Positions 26,498-34,821 of a stretch of DNA of 64,000 bases are shown piece after piece. The notes under the pieces were generated by a model. That model searched no databases. It saw only the letters and a program-made list of their open reading frames with translations, and had not been told where the DNA came from. Position numbers and translations under genes: made by a program. This DNA is from Salipiger profundus (GTDB lineage: Bacteria; Pseudomonadota; Alphaproteobacteria; Rhodobacterales; Rhodobacteraceae). Each line of letters begins with the position of its first letter. Position 1 is the first letter of the stretch. The stretch spans positions 1 through 64,000 of the forward strand of contig NZ_CP014797.1 in the NCBI RefSeq assembly GCF_001969385.1, given 5' to 3'.

Positions 26498-27264
26498 CCC
26501 CCCTGCTCTCGGTCCGGGACATCCGCAAGACCTACGGCGGCCATATCGGCTGCGCGAATGTCTCCTTCGATCTCTACCCCGGCGAGGTCATGGGCATCGT
26601 CGGCGAAAGCGGCTCGGGCAAGTCGACGCTGCTGAACTGCATGGCGGGCCATGTGGCGCCCGACGGCGGGCAGGTGATCTTCGACACCCGGGGCGACGGC
26701 CCCCGCGACACCGTCACCATGAGCGAGCCCGAGCGGCGGATGCTGTCGCGCACCGACTGGGCCTTCGTGCACCAGCACGCCCGCGACGGGCTGCGGATGG
26801 GCGTGTCGGCGGGCGGCAACGTCGGCGAACGGCTGATGGCCGTGGGCGCGCGCCACTACGGCGACATCCGCGCCCGCGCCACCGACTGGCTGGACCGGGT
26901 CGAGATCGCGGCCGACCGCGTCGACGACCGGCCCGGCACGTTCTCGGGCGGGATGCAGCAGCGGCTGCAGATCGCGCGCAACCTCGTCACCGGGCCGCGG
27001 CTGGTGTTCATGGACGAGCCCACCGGCGGGCTCGACGTGAGCGTGCAGGCCCGGCTTCTCGACCTGCTGCGCGGGCTGGTGCGCGACATGGGGCTGTCGG
27101 CGATCATCGTCACCCATGACCTTGCGGTGGTGCGGCTGCTCGCCGACCGGCTGATGGTGATGAAATCCGGCCACGTCGTCGAGGCCGGGCTGACCGACCA
27201 GGTGCTCGACGACCCGCAGCACGCCTACACGCAGCTGCTCGTCAGCTCGGTCCTGCAGGTCTGA
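26494..27264 (+). CDS. phnK: C-P lyase-associated ABC ATPase PhnK
   Basis: 256 residues. Walker A GESGSGKST, signature FSGGMQQRLQIARNLV, Walker B LVFMDEPTGGLDVSVQ, and switch IVTHDLAVVRLL. PhnK is an ABC-type ATPase without a membrane partner that docks on PhnJ in the core complex. It overlaps phnJ by 4 bases and is followed by phnL after a short gap. The closest alternative would be an oligopeptide-transporter ATPase, but the context settles it. Confidence 0.94.
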   Translation: MTPLLSVRDIRKTYGGHIGCANVSFDLYPGEVMGIVGESGSGKSTLLNCMAGHVAPDGGQVIFDTRGDGPRDTVTMSEPERRMLSRTDWAFVHQHARDGLRMGVSAGGNVGERLMAVGARHYGDIRARATDWLDRVEIAADRVDDRPGTFSGGMQQRLQIARNLVTGPRLVFMDEPTGGLDVSVQARLLDLLRGLVRDMGLSAIIVTHDLAVVRLLADRLMVMKSGHVVEAGLTDQVLDDPQHAYTQLLVSSVLQV

Positions 27265-27312
27265 GCCATGATCCCCAGCGACGAAACCAGGACCCGGCAG
27301 CAGGAGCCCCCC

Positions 27313-27996
27313 ATGATCGAGATCACCAATGTCTCCAAGACCTTCACCCTGCACAACCAGGGCGCGGCAGTGATCGAGGTGCTGACCGGCGTCACGCTGT
27401 CGGTCCGGCCCGGCGAATGCGTCGCGCTCACCGGAGCCTCGGGCGCCGGCAAGTCGACGCTGATGCGGATGATCTACGGCAACTACCGCGCGCAGGCCGG
27501 CAGCATCCGGATCGGCGGCACCGACCTCGTGCAGGCCGAGCCGCGCGAGATCATTTGCCTGCGCCGCGACCAGCTGGGCTACGTCAGCCAGTTCCTGCGC
27601 GTGGTCCCGCGCGTGCCGACGCTCGAGGTCGTGGCCGAGCCGCTGCGCGCGGTGGGCGTGTCCGCCGCGGAGGCCGAGGCCCGGGCGCGGGCGCTGCTCG
27701 AGCGGCTCAACATCCCCGAACGGCTGTGGGCGCTGTCGCCCACCACCTTCTCGGGCGGCGAGCAGCAGCGGGTGAACATCGCGCGCGGCTTCGCGCACCG
27801 CTATCCCGCCATGCTGCTCGACGAGCCGACCGCCAGCCTCGACGCCGCCAACCGCGAGGTGGTGCTGTCGCTCATCGAGGACGCCAAGGCGCGCGGCGCC
27901 GCCATCGTCGGCATCTTCCACGACGAGGCCGCCCGTGCCCGGGTCTGCGACCGCGAGATCGACGTGGGCCGCTTCACGCCTGCGAGGGCGGCATGA
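27313..27996 (+). CDS. phnL: C-P lyase-associated ABC ATPase PhnL
   Basis: 227 residues from the ATG at 27313 (MIEITNVSKTF), which has GGAG about 7 bases upstream; an ATG at 27268 would add a 15-residue leader not seen in the family. Walker A GASGAGKST, signature FSGGEQQRVNIARGF and Walker B MLLDEPTASLDA are intact. PhnL is the second ABC ATPase of the lyase system and binds as a heterodimer with PhnK in the active complex. It overlaps phnN by 4 bases. Confidence 0.93.
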   Translation: MIEITNVSKTFTLHNQGAAVIEVLTGVTLSVRPGECVALTGASGAGKSTLMRMIYGNYRAQAGSIRIGGTDLVQAEPREIICLRRDQLGYVSQFLRVVPRVPTLEVVAEPLRAVGVSAAEAEARARALLERLNIPERLWALSPTTFSGGEQQRVNIARGFAHRYPAMLLDEPTASLDAANREVVLSLIEDAKARGAAIVGIFHDEAARARVCDREIDVGRFTPARAA

Positions 27997-28538
27997 GCGG
28001 CGGGCGCCTCGTCGCCGTCGTCGGCCCCTCGGGGGTCGGCAAGGACAGCGTGATGGCCGGCATCGCCGCGGCCGCGCCCGGGTTTCGGCTGGTGCGCCGC
28101 TGCATCACCCGCGCGCCCGGCCTTGGCGGCGAGGACTACGAGCCGCTCACGCCTGCGGCCTTCGCCGCGCGCGTGGCATCGGGCGGCTTCTGCCTGCACT
28201 GGGAGGCCCACGGTCTGCACTACGGCATCCCCGCCGGGGTCCGCGACGAGCTGGCCGCCGGCACCGACTGTCTCGCCAACCTGTCGCGCAGCGCCCTGCC
28301 CCGCGCGGCGCAGGTGTTCGAACGGCTGCGCGTGCTGCATGTCACCGCCGCGCCCGAGGTGCTGGCCCGCCGTCTTGCCGCCCGTGGCCGCGAGAGCGGG
28401 CCCGACATCCGCAACCGGCTGGCGCAGGCCGACAAGCCGCTGCCCCCGGGGCTCGACGTGCTGCGCGTCTCGAACGACGGTGCGCTCGACGACACCGTGG
28501 CAGCCGCCCTCGCCGCGCTGCAGGCGGAGCGGGTCTGA
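27993..28538 (+). CDS. phnN: Ribose 1,5-bisphosphate phosphokinase
   Basis: 181 residues. P-loop AVVGPSGVGKDSVM at the N-terminus and guanylate-kinase-like architecture. PhnN phosphorylates ribose 1,5-bisphosphate to PRPP, salvaging the ribose released after C-P cleavage and phosphodiester opening. It overlaps phnL by 4 bases; its TGA overlaps an ATG of a 56-codon reading frame that bridges to phnM. Confidence 0.92.
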   Translation: MSGGRLVAVVGPSGVGKDSVMAGIAAAAPGFRLVRRCITRAPGLGGEDYEPLTPAAFAARVASGGFCLHWEAHGLHYGIPAGVRDELAAGTDCLANLSRSALPRAAQVFERLRVLHVTAAPEVLARRLAARGRESGPDIRNRLAQADKPLPPGLDVLRVSNDGALDDTVAAALAALQAERV

Positions 28539-28708
28539 TGGCCCGTCCCTTCGCCCCGCGTTGGCGTTTTCATGCCCCGCGCGGCCCGCGCGCCAAGACC
28601 GGGCTTGAGCGGGCCCCGGAAACGCGCTCTGCTGGGCGCTGCCGTCCCGACAGCCGATCCGCCGCCGCCCCGGCGGCCCACCGACCGCAAACCGAGTATC
28701 CGACATGA
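28538..28708 (+). CDS. Possible small ORF bridging phnN and phnM
   Basis: 56 codons, very Arg/Pro/Ala-rich. Its ATG overlaps the phnN stop (TGATG) and its TGA overlaps the phnM start (ATGA), so if translated it would couple phnN to phnM across an otherwise 166-bp gap in an operon where nearly all genes touch. The composition is what any open GC-rich frame would give, and I recognise no family. An ordinary spacer is equally possible. Confidence 0.3.
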   Translation: MARPFAPRWRFHAPRGPRAKTGLERAPETRSAGRCRPDSRSAAAPAAHRPQTEYPT

Positions 28709-29898
28709 ATTCCCCCTTCTCTCCCGCCTCGCTCGCAGACGCTCACGACGGCACCGTGACCGGCGACCTCTGCCTCGCCAACGCGACGCTGGTGCTGCCC
28801 GACCGGATGGTGACCGGCCGCGTGACCGTCGAGGCCGGCGTCATCACCGCCATCGACGAGGGCGACCATGTCCCGGAGGGCGCCGTCGACTGCCGGGGCG
28901 ACCACGTCACCCCCGGCCTCGTCGAGCTGCACACCGACAACCTCGAGCGCCACATCGAGCCGCGCCCCTCGGTCGACTGGCCGCACATGCCGGCGCTGCT
29001 CGCGCATGACGCCGAGCTTGCCTCGACCGGGATCACCACCGTGTTCGACGCGCTGCGGGTGGGCTCGATCCACGACAGCAAGGCGCGCTACGACGCCTAT
29101 GCCCGCAACCTCGCCAACGAGCTGCTCGCGGTGCGCGCGGCGGGCCACCTGAAGATCAGCCACTTCCTGCACCTGCGGGCCGAGATCTGTTCGGAAACCC
29201 TGCTCGAGGAGATGGCGCAGTTCGGCCCCGAGGACCGGGTGGGCATCGTCTCGCTGATGGACCACACGCCGGGGCAGCGGCAGTTCCGCGACCTCGGCGC
29301 GCTCAAGACCTATGTCGCGAAAAAGCGCGGCATGACCGATGCCGAGTTCGTCGAGCATGTCGCCAACCTCAAGGAGCTGCAGCGGCTCTACGGCGCGCGC
29401 CACCAGGCCGGCGCGGTGACCGAGGCGGCGCGCTACGGCGCGGTGCTGGCCAGCCACGACGACACCACCGCCGCGCAGGTCGCGACCTCGCGGGCGAACG
29501 GCGTGGGCTTCGCGGAGTTCCCCACCACCCTCGAGGCCGCCGAGGCCTGCCACGCGCAGGGCATCGCGGTGATGATGGGCGCGCCGAACCTGATCCGGGG
29601 CGGGTCGCACTCGGGCAACGTGGCGGCGCAGGAGTTGGCCGAGGCCGGGCTGCTCGACATCGTGTCGTCGGATTACGTGCCCTCGGCGCTGCTGCTCTCG
29701 GCCTTCCGGCTCGCGGCGATCTGGGACGACCTGCCCCGTGCCATCGCCTGCGTGAGCCGCAACCCCGCCCGCGCCGCGGGGCTCGACGATCGCGGCAGCC
29801 TCGCCACCGGACAACGCGGCGACCTGCTCCGCATGGGGCTCGCCGGCGACGTGCCGCTGCTGCGCGGCGTCTGGAGCCGGGGCGTGCGGGTGTCCTGA
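28705..29898 (+). CDS. phnM: Alpha-D-ribose 1-methylphosphonate 5-triphosphate diphosphatase
   Basis: 397 residues of the amidohydrolase superfamily. The metal-binding N-terminal motif is VELHTDNLERH; LMDHTPGQRQ, SHDDTT and GSHSGNVAA follow, and SSDYVPSALL is near the C-terminus. PhnM removes pyrophosphate from the triphosphoribosyl intermediate before PhnJ acts. It is the last gene of the lyase operon and is followed by a strong bidirectional hairpin. phnP, needed to open the cyclic phosphate, is not in this window. Confidence 0.95.
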   Translation: MNSPFSPASLADAHDGTVTGDLCLANATLVLPDRMVTGRVTVEAGVITAIDEGDHVPEGAVDCRGDHVTPGLVELHTDNLERHIEPRPSVDWPHMPALLAHDAELASTGITTVFDALRVGSIHDSKARYDAYARNLANELLAVRAAGHLKISHFLHLRAEICSETLLEEMAQFGPEDRVGIVSLMDHTPGQRQFRDLGALKTYVAKKRGMTDAEFVEHVANLKELQRLYGARHQAGAVTEAARYGAVLASHDDTTAAQVATSRANGVGFAEFPTTLEAAEACHAQGIAVMMGAPNLIRGGSHSGNVAAQELAEAGLLDIVSSDYVPSALLLSAFRLAAIWDDLPRAIACVSRNPARAAGLDDRGSLATGQRGDLLRMGLAGDVPLLRGVWSRGVRVS

Positions 29899-29909
29899 GG
29901 CACGGCAAA

Positions 29910-29937
29910 GGGGCGCGGCGTTTGCCCGCCGCGCCCC
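29910..29937. terminator. Bidirectional terminator between phnM and apnO
   Basis: A perfect 11-bp stem GGGGCGCGGCG / CGCCGCGCCCC with loop TTTGCC, placed in the 70-bp gap between converging genes. It is preceded by CAAA on the plus strand (TTTG on the minus strand), so it favours termination of the apnO transcript slightly. Confidence 0.75.
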
Positions 29938-29968
29938 CGTCGTTCCGGTCCGTCCCGCGCGCTGCGCG

Positions 29969-30796
29969 TCAGGTGATGCGCTGGATGCTGGCGGCGACCT
30001 CGTCCATCTCGAAGACCTTCTTCCAGTCGTCGCGCATCAGCGCCGGCTTGCCGAACTCGATCGCCTTGTTGCAGGCGTCCGAGAACTGGCCCTCGACCTC
30101 GTCGAAGATCACCGCGCCGAGGATGTTCATGTGCCCCAGCAGGAAATCGCGGGCGCAGTCGTAGCTCACCCCGCGCGAGACGACCTCGTCCATGGCCTCG
30201 CGCATCACCACGAGAAGCGAGGCGCAGACGGTCTCGGACAGGCCGGGCTCGAGCAGCGCCATCTGCTCGACGGTGACACGATGGCTGCGCGCCACCGGGG
30301 CGTAGATCGCCTTGGCGACGGACTCGCCCAGGGCATAGTGCTCTTCCGGCCCCTGCATCAGCGCATTGACCACGCCCTGCTGCGCCGCGACGCCGCCGAA
30401 GTGGTCCTTGCGGCCGGCCTCGGTGCTCTCGTCGTTGAAGATCGGCGGATGGCAGGGGTGGGTGACGAAATAGGTGATATCGTCCCGCTCGGGCAGATGC
30501 CCGGCATAGGGCGCCGCGGCGTCGAGGATCACCACCATCGTGCCCGGCGCGAGCCCCGGCACCACCTTCGCCGCAACCTTGCCGATGACCGTGTCCGGCA
30601 CGGCGAGGATGACGACCTCGGCCCCCTCCAGCCCGGTCTCGGCGTCGACGGCCTCCACGCCGACCTCGGCGCGAAGCCGGTCCTTGCCGGGGTCGCTGAT
30701 CTCGATGTGGGCGACGTCGAAATCCGTCTTCGCAAGGTTCAGCGACAGACGGACCCCCATTTTGCCGCCGGCTCCGAAAAGCGCGACTTTGGTCAT
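29969..30796 (-). CDS. apnO: D-apionate oxidoisomerase (probable)
   Basis: 275 residues. The N-terminal Rossmann domain starts MTKVALFGAGGKMGVRLSLNL and includes VVILAVPDTVIGKVAAKVVPGL; the helical C-terminal half resembles 6-phosphogluconate-dehydrogenase-type proteins. HPCHPPIFNDESTEAGRKDHFGG looks like an active-site region. ApnO converts D-apionate to 3-oxo-isoapionate using NAD. The call rests on the fold plus its exact place beside a DUF1537 kinase, an apionolactonase-like protein, a MocA dehydrogenase and a RuBisCO-like protein, the published D-apiose set. It is divergent from oiaK across a 111-bp control region and has GGAGGAG before its start. Confidence 0.82.
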   Translation of the reverse strand: MTKVALFGAGGKMGVRLSLNLAKTDFDVAHIEISDPGKDRLRAEVGVEAVDAETGLEGAEVVILAVPDTVIGKVAAKVVPGLAPGTMVVILDAAAPYAGHLPERDDITYFVTHPCHPPIFNDESTEAGRKDHFGGVAAQQGVVNALMQGPEEHYALGESVAKAIYAPVARSHRVTVEQMALLEPGLSETVCASLLVVMREAMDEVVSRGVSYDCARDFLLGHMNILGAVIFDEVEGQFSDACNKAIEFGKPALMRDDWKKVFEMDEVAASIQRIT

Positions 30797-30827
30797 TGCA
30801 GGTTCTCCTCCGGGTTCAGGGGTTGTT

Positions 30828-30868
30828 CAACTGGTATGATCAGATAATATGCAACAGGTAATGTCAAC
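30828..30868. promoter_or_regulatory. Candidate operators of the FCD regulator in the apnO-oiaK gap
   Basis: CAACTGGTATGATCAG (30828-30843) matches CAACAGGTATGATGAG at 40233-40248 in 14 of 16 positions, and contains near-symmetric arms CTGGT/ATCAG. A second related run, CAACAGGTAATGTCAAC, is at 30852-30868. Both lie between the divergent apnO and oiaK starts. Confidence 0.5.
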
Positions 30869-30907
30869 TGCGATTGTCCGCGGTGGCAGCAACGGGAGGA
30901 GCACGCG

Positions 30908-32260
30908 ATGACGCCGAAACTGGCCTGGCTGGGGGATGATTTCACCGGTTCCGCCGCCGTGATGGAGGTGCTTGCCTTCGCCGGCCTGAAGACGGTGCTG
31001 TTCTCCGACATCCCCTCCGAGGCGCTGGCCGCGCGCTTCGCCGACGCCGACGCGGTGGGCATCGCCACCACCGCCCGCACCCACGGGCCGGACTGGATGC
31101 GCGCGCATCTGCCCGCGCCGCTCGCGTGGCTCGACGCGACCGGGGCCGAGATCCTGCACTACAAGGTCTGCTCGACCTTCGATTCCTCGCCCACCTCCGG
31201 CAACATCGGCGCCGCCATCGCGCTCTGCCTCGCGCAGCGTCCCGCAGACGCCGTGCCGCTGGTGACCGCCGCGCCGCAGATGCGCCGCTACCAGTCGTTC
31301 GGGCACCTCTTCGCCGGCACCTTCGAAGGCGTCTTCCGGCTGGATCGCCACCCGGTCATGTCGCGCCACCCGGTGACGCCGATGACCGAGTCGGACCTGC
31401 TGCGCCACCTCGCGGGCCAGACCGACCTGCCCGCGCGGCTCATAGACCTCGAGGCGCTCTGGTCCGACGATCCGCAGACCGCGCTGGAGACGGCGCTGGC
31501 CGAGGGTGCGCGCATCCTGTCGTTCGACGACATGGAGCCCCGCAGCGAGGCCGCCGTGGGCCATCTGATCTGGCAGAACCGCGCCCGGCTGGGCGTGGCG
31601 GTGGGCTCGCAGGGACTGGAATACGCGCTCGTGCGACACTGGCAGGAGACCGGCGCGCTGCCGCAACCGCCCGCGCCCGCAAGCGCCGGGAGCGTCGACC
31701 GGATCGCCGCCGTCTCGGGATCGGTCTCGCCCAGCACGGCAAAGCAGCTCGCGTGGTCGGCGGCGCATGGCTTCGCGCTCATCCCCTTCGACACGGTCGC
31801 GGTGCTGGGGGCGCCCGAGGCGCTGGAGGCGGAAATCGACCGCTGCGCCACCGCCGCGCTGACCGCCGCGGACCGGGGCGCGAGCCCGCTCGTCACCTCG
31901 GCCGAGGGGCCGAAGGACCCCCGCGTCGCGGCCTTTCGCGCGGCGCTCTCGGCCAGCGCGGTGGACGCGGAAACCGCCAACGCCCGCATCGGGCAGGCGC
32001 TGGGGCGCGTGCTCGACCGGGTGCTGCGCAAGAGCGGCCTGCGCCGCGCGGTGATCTCGGGAGGCGACACCTCGGGACACGGGATGCGCGCGCTCGGGCT
32101 GGAGGCGCTCGAGGCGCTGGCGCCGACCATTCCCGGCGCGGCGCTCTGCACCGGTCACGGCGGCGGCGCGCACGACGGGCTGCAGATCGCGCTCAAGGGC
32201 GGGCAGATGGGAAGCGAGGACTTCTTCGGCTGGATCCGCGACGGCGGCGGCCCGCGCTGA
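30908..32260 (+). CDS. oiaK: 3-oxo-isoapionate kinase (probable), four-carbon acid sugar kinase family
   Basis: 450 residues of the DUF1537/four-carbon acid sugar kinase family. The N-terminal domain begins LAWLGDDFTGSAAVMEVLAFAGL; the C-terminal nucleotide-binding domain has AVSGSVSPSTAKQL, and AVISGGDTSGHGMRALG with a GHGGG loop near the end. The family phosphorylates small sugar acids. Between apnO and the apiose regulator, the most likely reaction is ATP-dependent phosphorylation of 3-oxo-isoapionate to the 4-phosphate, substrate of the RuBisCO-like enzymes OiaX/OiaT. GGGAGGAG precedes the start. Without the context, kinases for erythronate or threonate would be alternatives. Confidence 0.8.
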   Translation: MTPKLAWLGDDFTGSAAVMEVLAFAGLKTVLFSDIPSEALAARFADADAVGIATTARTHGPDWMRAHLPAPLAWLDATGAEILHYKVCSTFDSSPTSGNIGAAIALCLAQRPADAVPLVTAAPQMRRYQSFGHLFAGTFEGVFRLDRHPVMSRHPVTPMTESDLLRHLAGQTDLPARLIDLEALWSDDPQTALETALAEGARILSFDDMEPRSEAAVGHLIWQNRARLGVAVGSQGLEYALVRHWQETGALPQPPAPASAGSVDRIAAVSGSVSPSTAKQLAWSAAHGFALIPFDTVAVLGAPEALEAEIDRCATAALTAADRGASPLVTSAEGPKDPRVAAFRAALSASAVDAETANARIGQALGRVLDRVLRKSGLRRAVISGGDTSGHGMRALGLEALEALAPTIPGAALCTGHGGGAHDGLQIALKGGQMGSEDFFGWIRDGGGPR

Positions 32261-32283
32261 GCGGACCGGCCGCGCGCCCGGTG

Positions 32284-33006
32284 TCAGTCGCGCGGCTCGA
32301 AGACGATGCGCGACCGTTCGAGGTGGCGGCGCATCTCCTCGACCGCACCCTCCACGTCGTGCTCCTCGATGTGATCGACGATCTTGGCGTGTTCGGCCAG
32401 CGTCACGTCCTCGCTGCCCGAGCGGTGCAACAGGCTCACGTGATACTCGAAGAGCCAGCCCAGCATCGCGTCGGAGACCGACAGGATGATCGGGTTGTTC
32501 GCCAGCGACGCCAGCTTGCGGTGAAACGCCATGTCGGTCGAGATGAAGGCCGTGGCATCGCCCAGCTTGCTGCGCTGGGTCTCGATCAGGCCGCGCAGCT
32601 CGGCGATGTCCTCGGGCGTCGCGTTCTCGGCAGCGACGCGGACCATGCCAAGCTCGAACATCTGCCGCGCGTGTTTCAGGTGGTCGAGGTTGGCGGGCGC
32701 GGAATCCAGCACCAGCCGCGCCAGCTCGTCGGATTTCGACAGCACGCTCGCGGCGTTCAGTTCGTTCACCCGCGAGCGTTCGCCGTGGTTGATGGTGATG
32801 AGCCCGCTGTTGTGCAATGATTGCAGCGCCTCGCGCACGGCGGGCCGTCCGACCCCGAAGCGCTCCATCAGCGTGCGTTCCGAGGGCATGAATTCGCCGG
32901 GCTTGAGTTCATGCGTGCGGATCATCTCGTGCAGCCGCTCGAGAACCTGCTCCGAAAGCTTGCGGCGGACGATCTTGTCGCCCTTGGCGTGCGTTCCGCT
33001 GTCCAT
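32284..33006 (-). CDS. GntR-family regulator, FCD (FadR) subfamily
   Basis: 240 residues. The winged helix spans about 15-80 (RRKLSEQVLERLHEMIRTHELKPGEFMPSERTLMERFGVGRPAVREAL), followed by an all-helical FCD effector domain with the expected Asp and His positions (DMAFHRKLA, HAKIVDHIEEHDVEGA) for metal and ligand binding. It sits inside the apiose gene group and converges on oiaK. Related motifs occur before apnO/oiaK, before itself and before the importer and RuBisCO-like genes, so it probably controls all of them, with a pathway acid as inducer. GGAGG lies upstream of the start. Confidence 0.92.
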   Translation of the reverse strand: MDSGTHAKGDKIVRRKLSEQVLERLHEMIRTHELKPGEFMPSERTLMERFGVGRPAVREALQSLHNSGLITINHGERSRVNELNAASVLSKSDELARLVLDSAPANLDHLKHARQMFELGMVRVAAENATPEDIAELRGLIETQRSKLGDATAFISTDMAFHRKLASLANNPIILSVSDAMLGWLFEYHVSLLHRSGSEDVTLAEHAKIVDHIEEHDVEGAVEEMRRHLERSRIVFEPRD

Positions 33007-33027
33007 GACGTGGGCCCTCCGGCGTCT

Positions 33028-33046
33028 ACTGGTCTGTCAACCTGAT
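33028..33046. promoter_or_regulatory. Candidate operator upstream of the FCD regulator gene
   Basis: ACTGGTCTGTCAACCTGAT shares ACTGGT and GTCAAC elements with the sites at 30828 and 40231-40248 and has GGT/ACC arms. It lies 22 bases upstream of the regulator start and overlaps the end of apnL. The spacing differs from the other sites, so it is the weakest of the three. Confidence 0.35.
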
Positions 33047-34821
33047 AAGTAATCCCTCCGGGCGGGAGTCTCAATCTCTGTGCCGCGCGCGAGATGCCAG
33101 CCGTAGGGCGGCAGCCCCCCATTGTCGGACGCCGTGAGGTTGGCCGACAGCCGCGCGCCGTCGGTCGCCAGCGTGGCGATCCCCTCGGCAATGCCGGCCT
33201 CGCGGACCGTCTCGCCGGCAAGCTCCGACAGCGCGCGCAGCACGCCCGCAAGCGGCAGAGGGCCATCGTCGCCGAACAGCCCGCGCGGGCCGTAGAGCGC
33301 GGCGGGCGTCCAGACGGCGATGTCGAAGGGCGCAAGTGCCGCCGCCAGCCCCAGCGCGTAGGCGGCGCCAAAGGCCCCCCGGTGGCGCGGGTCGTCGTCG
33401 GTCATGCAGACCCGCCCGCCGCCGGGGTTGGGAATGGTGCGCGAGCCGTAGGGGTTCTGCCGCATGGCGATGGTCGCAGGCCCGATGCGATACTCTGCCT
33501 CGCCGATGATGGCGCGCGCCGAGCGGGCGACATGCGGAATGGTTTCAAGGGTTTCCATGACGTGTCCGTCATCGGCGGCATGGACGATCGGGCACAGCCC
33601 GTGGCTCACGAAATCGAGCTGCCCGACCGGCGGACGCTTGCGGTTGAGCTCGGTGAAGAGGCTCGCCATCCCGCCGCCTCTCGGCAGGTCGGGAAAGGCA
33701 CGGGCGGCCGCGGCGTGGATCTCTTCGAGCGGCGGGCAGTCTGGCCACGCGGAGCCCGGCGGCGTCGACTGGCGGTCCACCGAGGGGCAGACGAAGACCG
33801 ACGCGGGCACCAGCCCGCTGTCGCGGACGGCGGCGGAATGGGCGTCGAGTTCCTCGCGCGGGGTCTGGCTGCCATCGAAGCGGCCGATGAGTTCGAGGTC
33901 GAAGAGGATGCCGGGCAACACCGCCTGCGCTTCGGCGAAGGCGGCGATCTGTGGCGCCGCGGGCGCCGCCGCCGCGTCGACGTGACACAGCAGCCGCTGC
34001 GGGCGCACGACGTCGAGGTCATCGGGCTGACGCGCCAGCCGCCGCGCCTCCTCGGCGGTGAGCACCAGCGCGGTCTGCGGCACCCGCGCGGTCAGAGCCG
34101 CGCCTGCGGGACGCGCCGGCACGCTGTCCGGGGCGGCCTCCCACGTGATCTCGCAGGATTGCGCCACCGCCGCGCCGTCTTCGAGGACATGGGGCCAGGG
34201 CAGCGCGAGGGGCCGGTTGTAGGTCTTGTAGGACGCATCGCCCCACTGGCGCTGGTCCTCCATCTCGAAGGTGTCGCCGGTGAAGGCGCAGCGCACCCGC
34301 ATCCCGTTCGCCGCGTGTTCGAGCGCCGCGATGTCCATGAACGGCTGCCACGGCTCGATGAGCTCGGGAAAGCGGCTGTCTTCGGTCCGACCGTCGGAAT
34401 GGGTGACGCGGGCCGGGCAGCCGGCCACCCCCTCGATCGGGTGCAGCACGGTGAAGCCCGCGCGGTTGGTCTCGAAATCACCCTGCGCCCGCCCCTCGGC
34501 CGTGACCGAGAGCCGTCCCTCGGCGATCTGCACCTGCAGCGTCACGTCGAGCCGGGCGGTGCCGGTGTCGAAGCCCATGGGCAGCACGAGCCGCAGCGTG
34601 CCGCCGTCCTCGTGCCGCTCGAGCGTGCCGAGCTCGGGCGCGATGGTGCCCCAGTCGCGGTCGCGGGCGAGAAAGGCGACCGACCGGATGATCTCGGTGC
34701 CGCCCACGCGGATGTGGCGCAGCGCACCCTCCTGCAGGGTCAGCGTCACCGCGCCGTGGCGCAGCTCGGTGGCGGGGGCCGGCGGCACCGCGGTGCCGTA
34801 GAGCGCGACGGGGTCGGTCAT
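33037..34821 (-). CDS. apnL: D-apionate lactonase (probable)
   Basis: 594 residues with no common catalytic signature. The first half is rich in beta strands (LRHIRVGGTEIIRSVAFLARDRDWGTI, THSDGRTEDSRFPELIEPWQPF), and the second resembles a TIM-barrel-like stretch (LDFVSHGLCPIVHAADDGHVMETLETI, RGAFGAAYALGLAAALA). This large two-part architecture and length fit ApnL as I recall it, which opens D-apionolactone to D-apionate. Its start overlaps the ApsD-like gene by 4 bases (ATGA), so the dehydrogenase and lactonase are made together, as expected for sequential steps. The identity depends on this context plus family recollection; a sequence search would settle it. Confidence 0.75.
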   Translation of the reverse strand: MTDPVALYGTAVPPAPATELRHGAVTLTLQEGALRHIRVGGTEIIRSVAFLARDRDWGTIAPELGTLERHEDGGTLRLVLPMGFDTGTARLDVTLQVQIAEGRLSVTAEGRAQGDFETNRAGFTVLHPIEGVAGCPARVTHSDGRTEDSRFPELIEPWQPFMDIAALEHAANGMRVRCAFTGDTFEMEDQRQWGDASYKTYNRPLALPWPHVLEDGAAVAQSCEITWEAAPDSVPARPAGAALTARVPQTALVLTAEEARRLARQPDDLDVVRPQRLLCHVDAAAAPAAPQIAAFAEAQAVLPGILFDLELIGRFDGSQTPREELDAHSAAVRDSGLVPASVFVCPSVDRQSTPPGSAWPDCPPLEEIHAAAARAFPDLPRGGGMASLFTELNRKRPPVGQLDFVSHGLCPIVHAADDGHVMETLETIPHVARSARAIIGEAEYRIGPATIAMRQNPYGSRTIPNPGGGRVCMTDDDPRHRGAFGAAYALGLAAALAPFDIAVWTPAALYGPRGLFGDDGPLPLAGVLRALSELAGETVREAGIAEGIATLATDGARLSANLTASDNGGLPPYGWHLARGTEIETPARRDYLSG

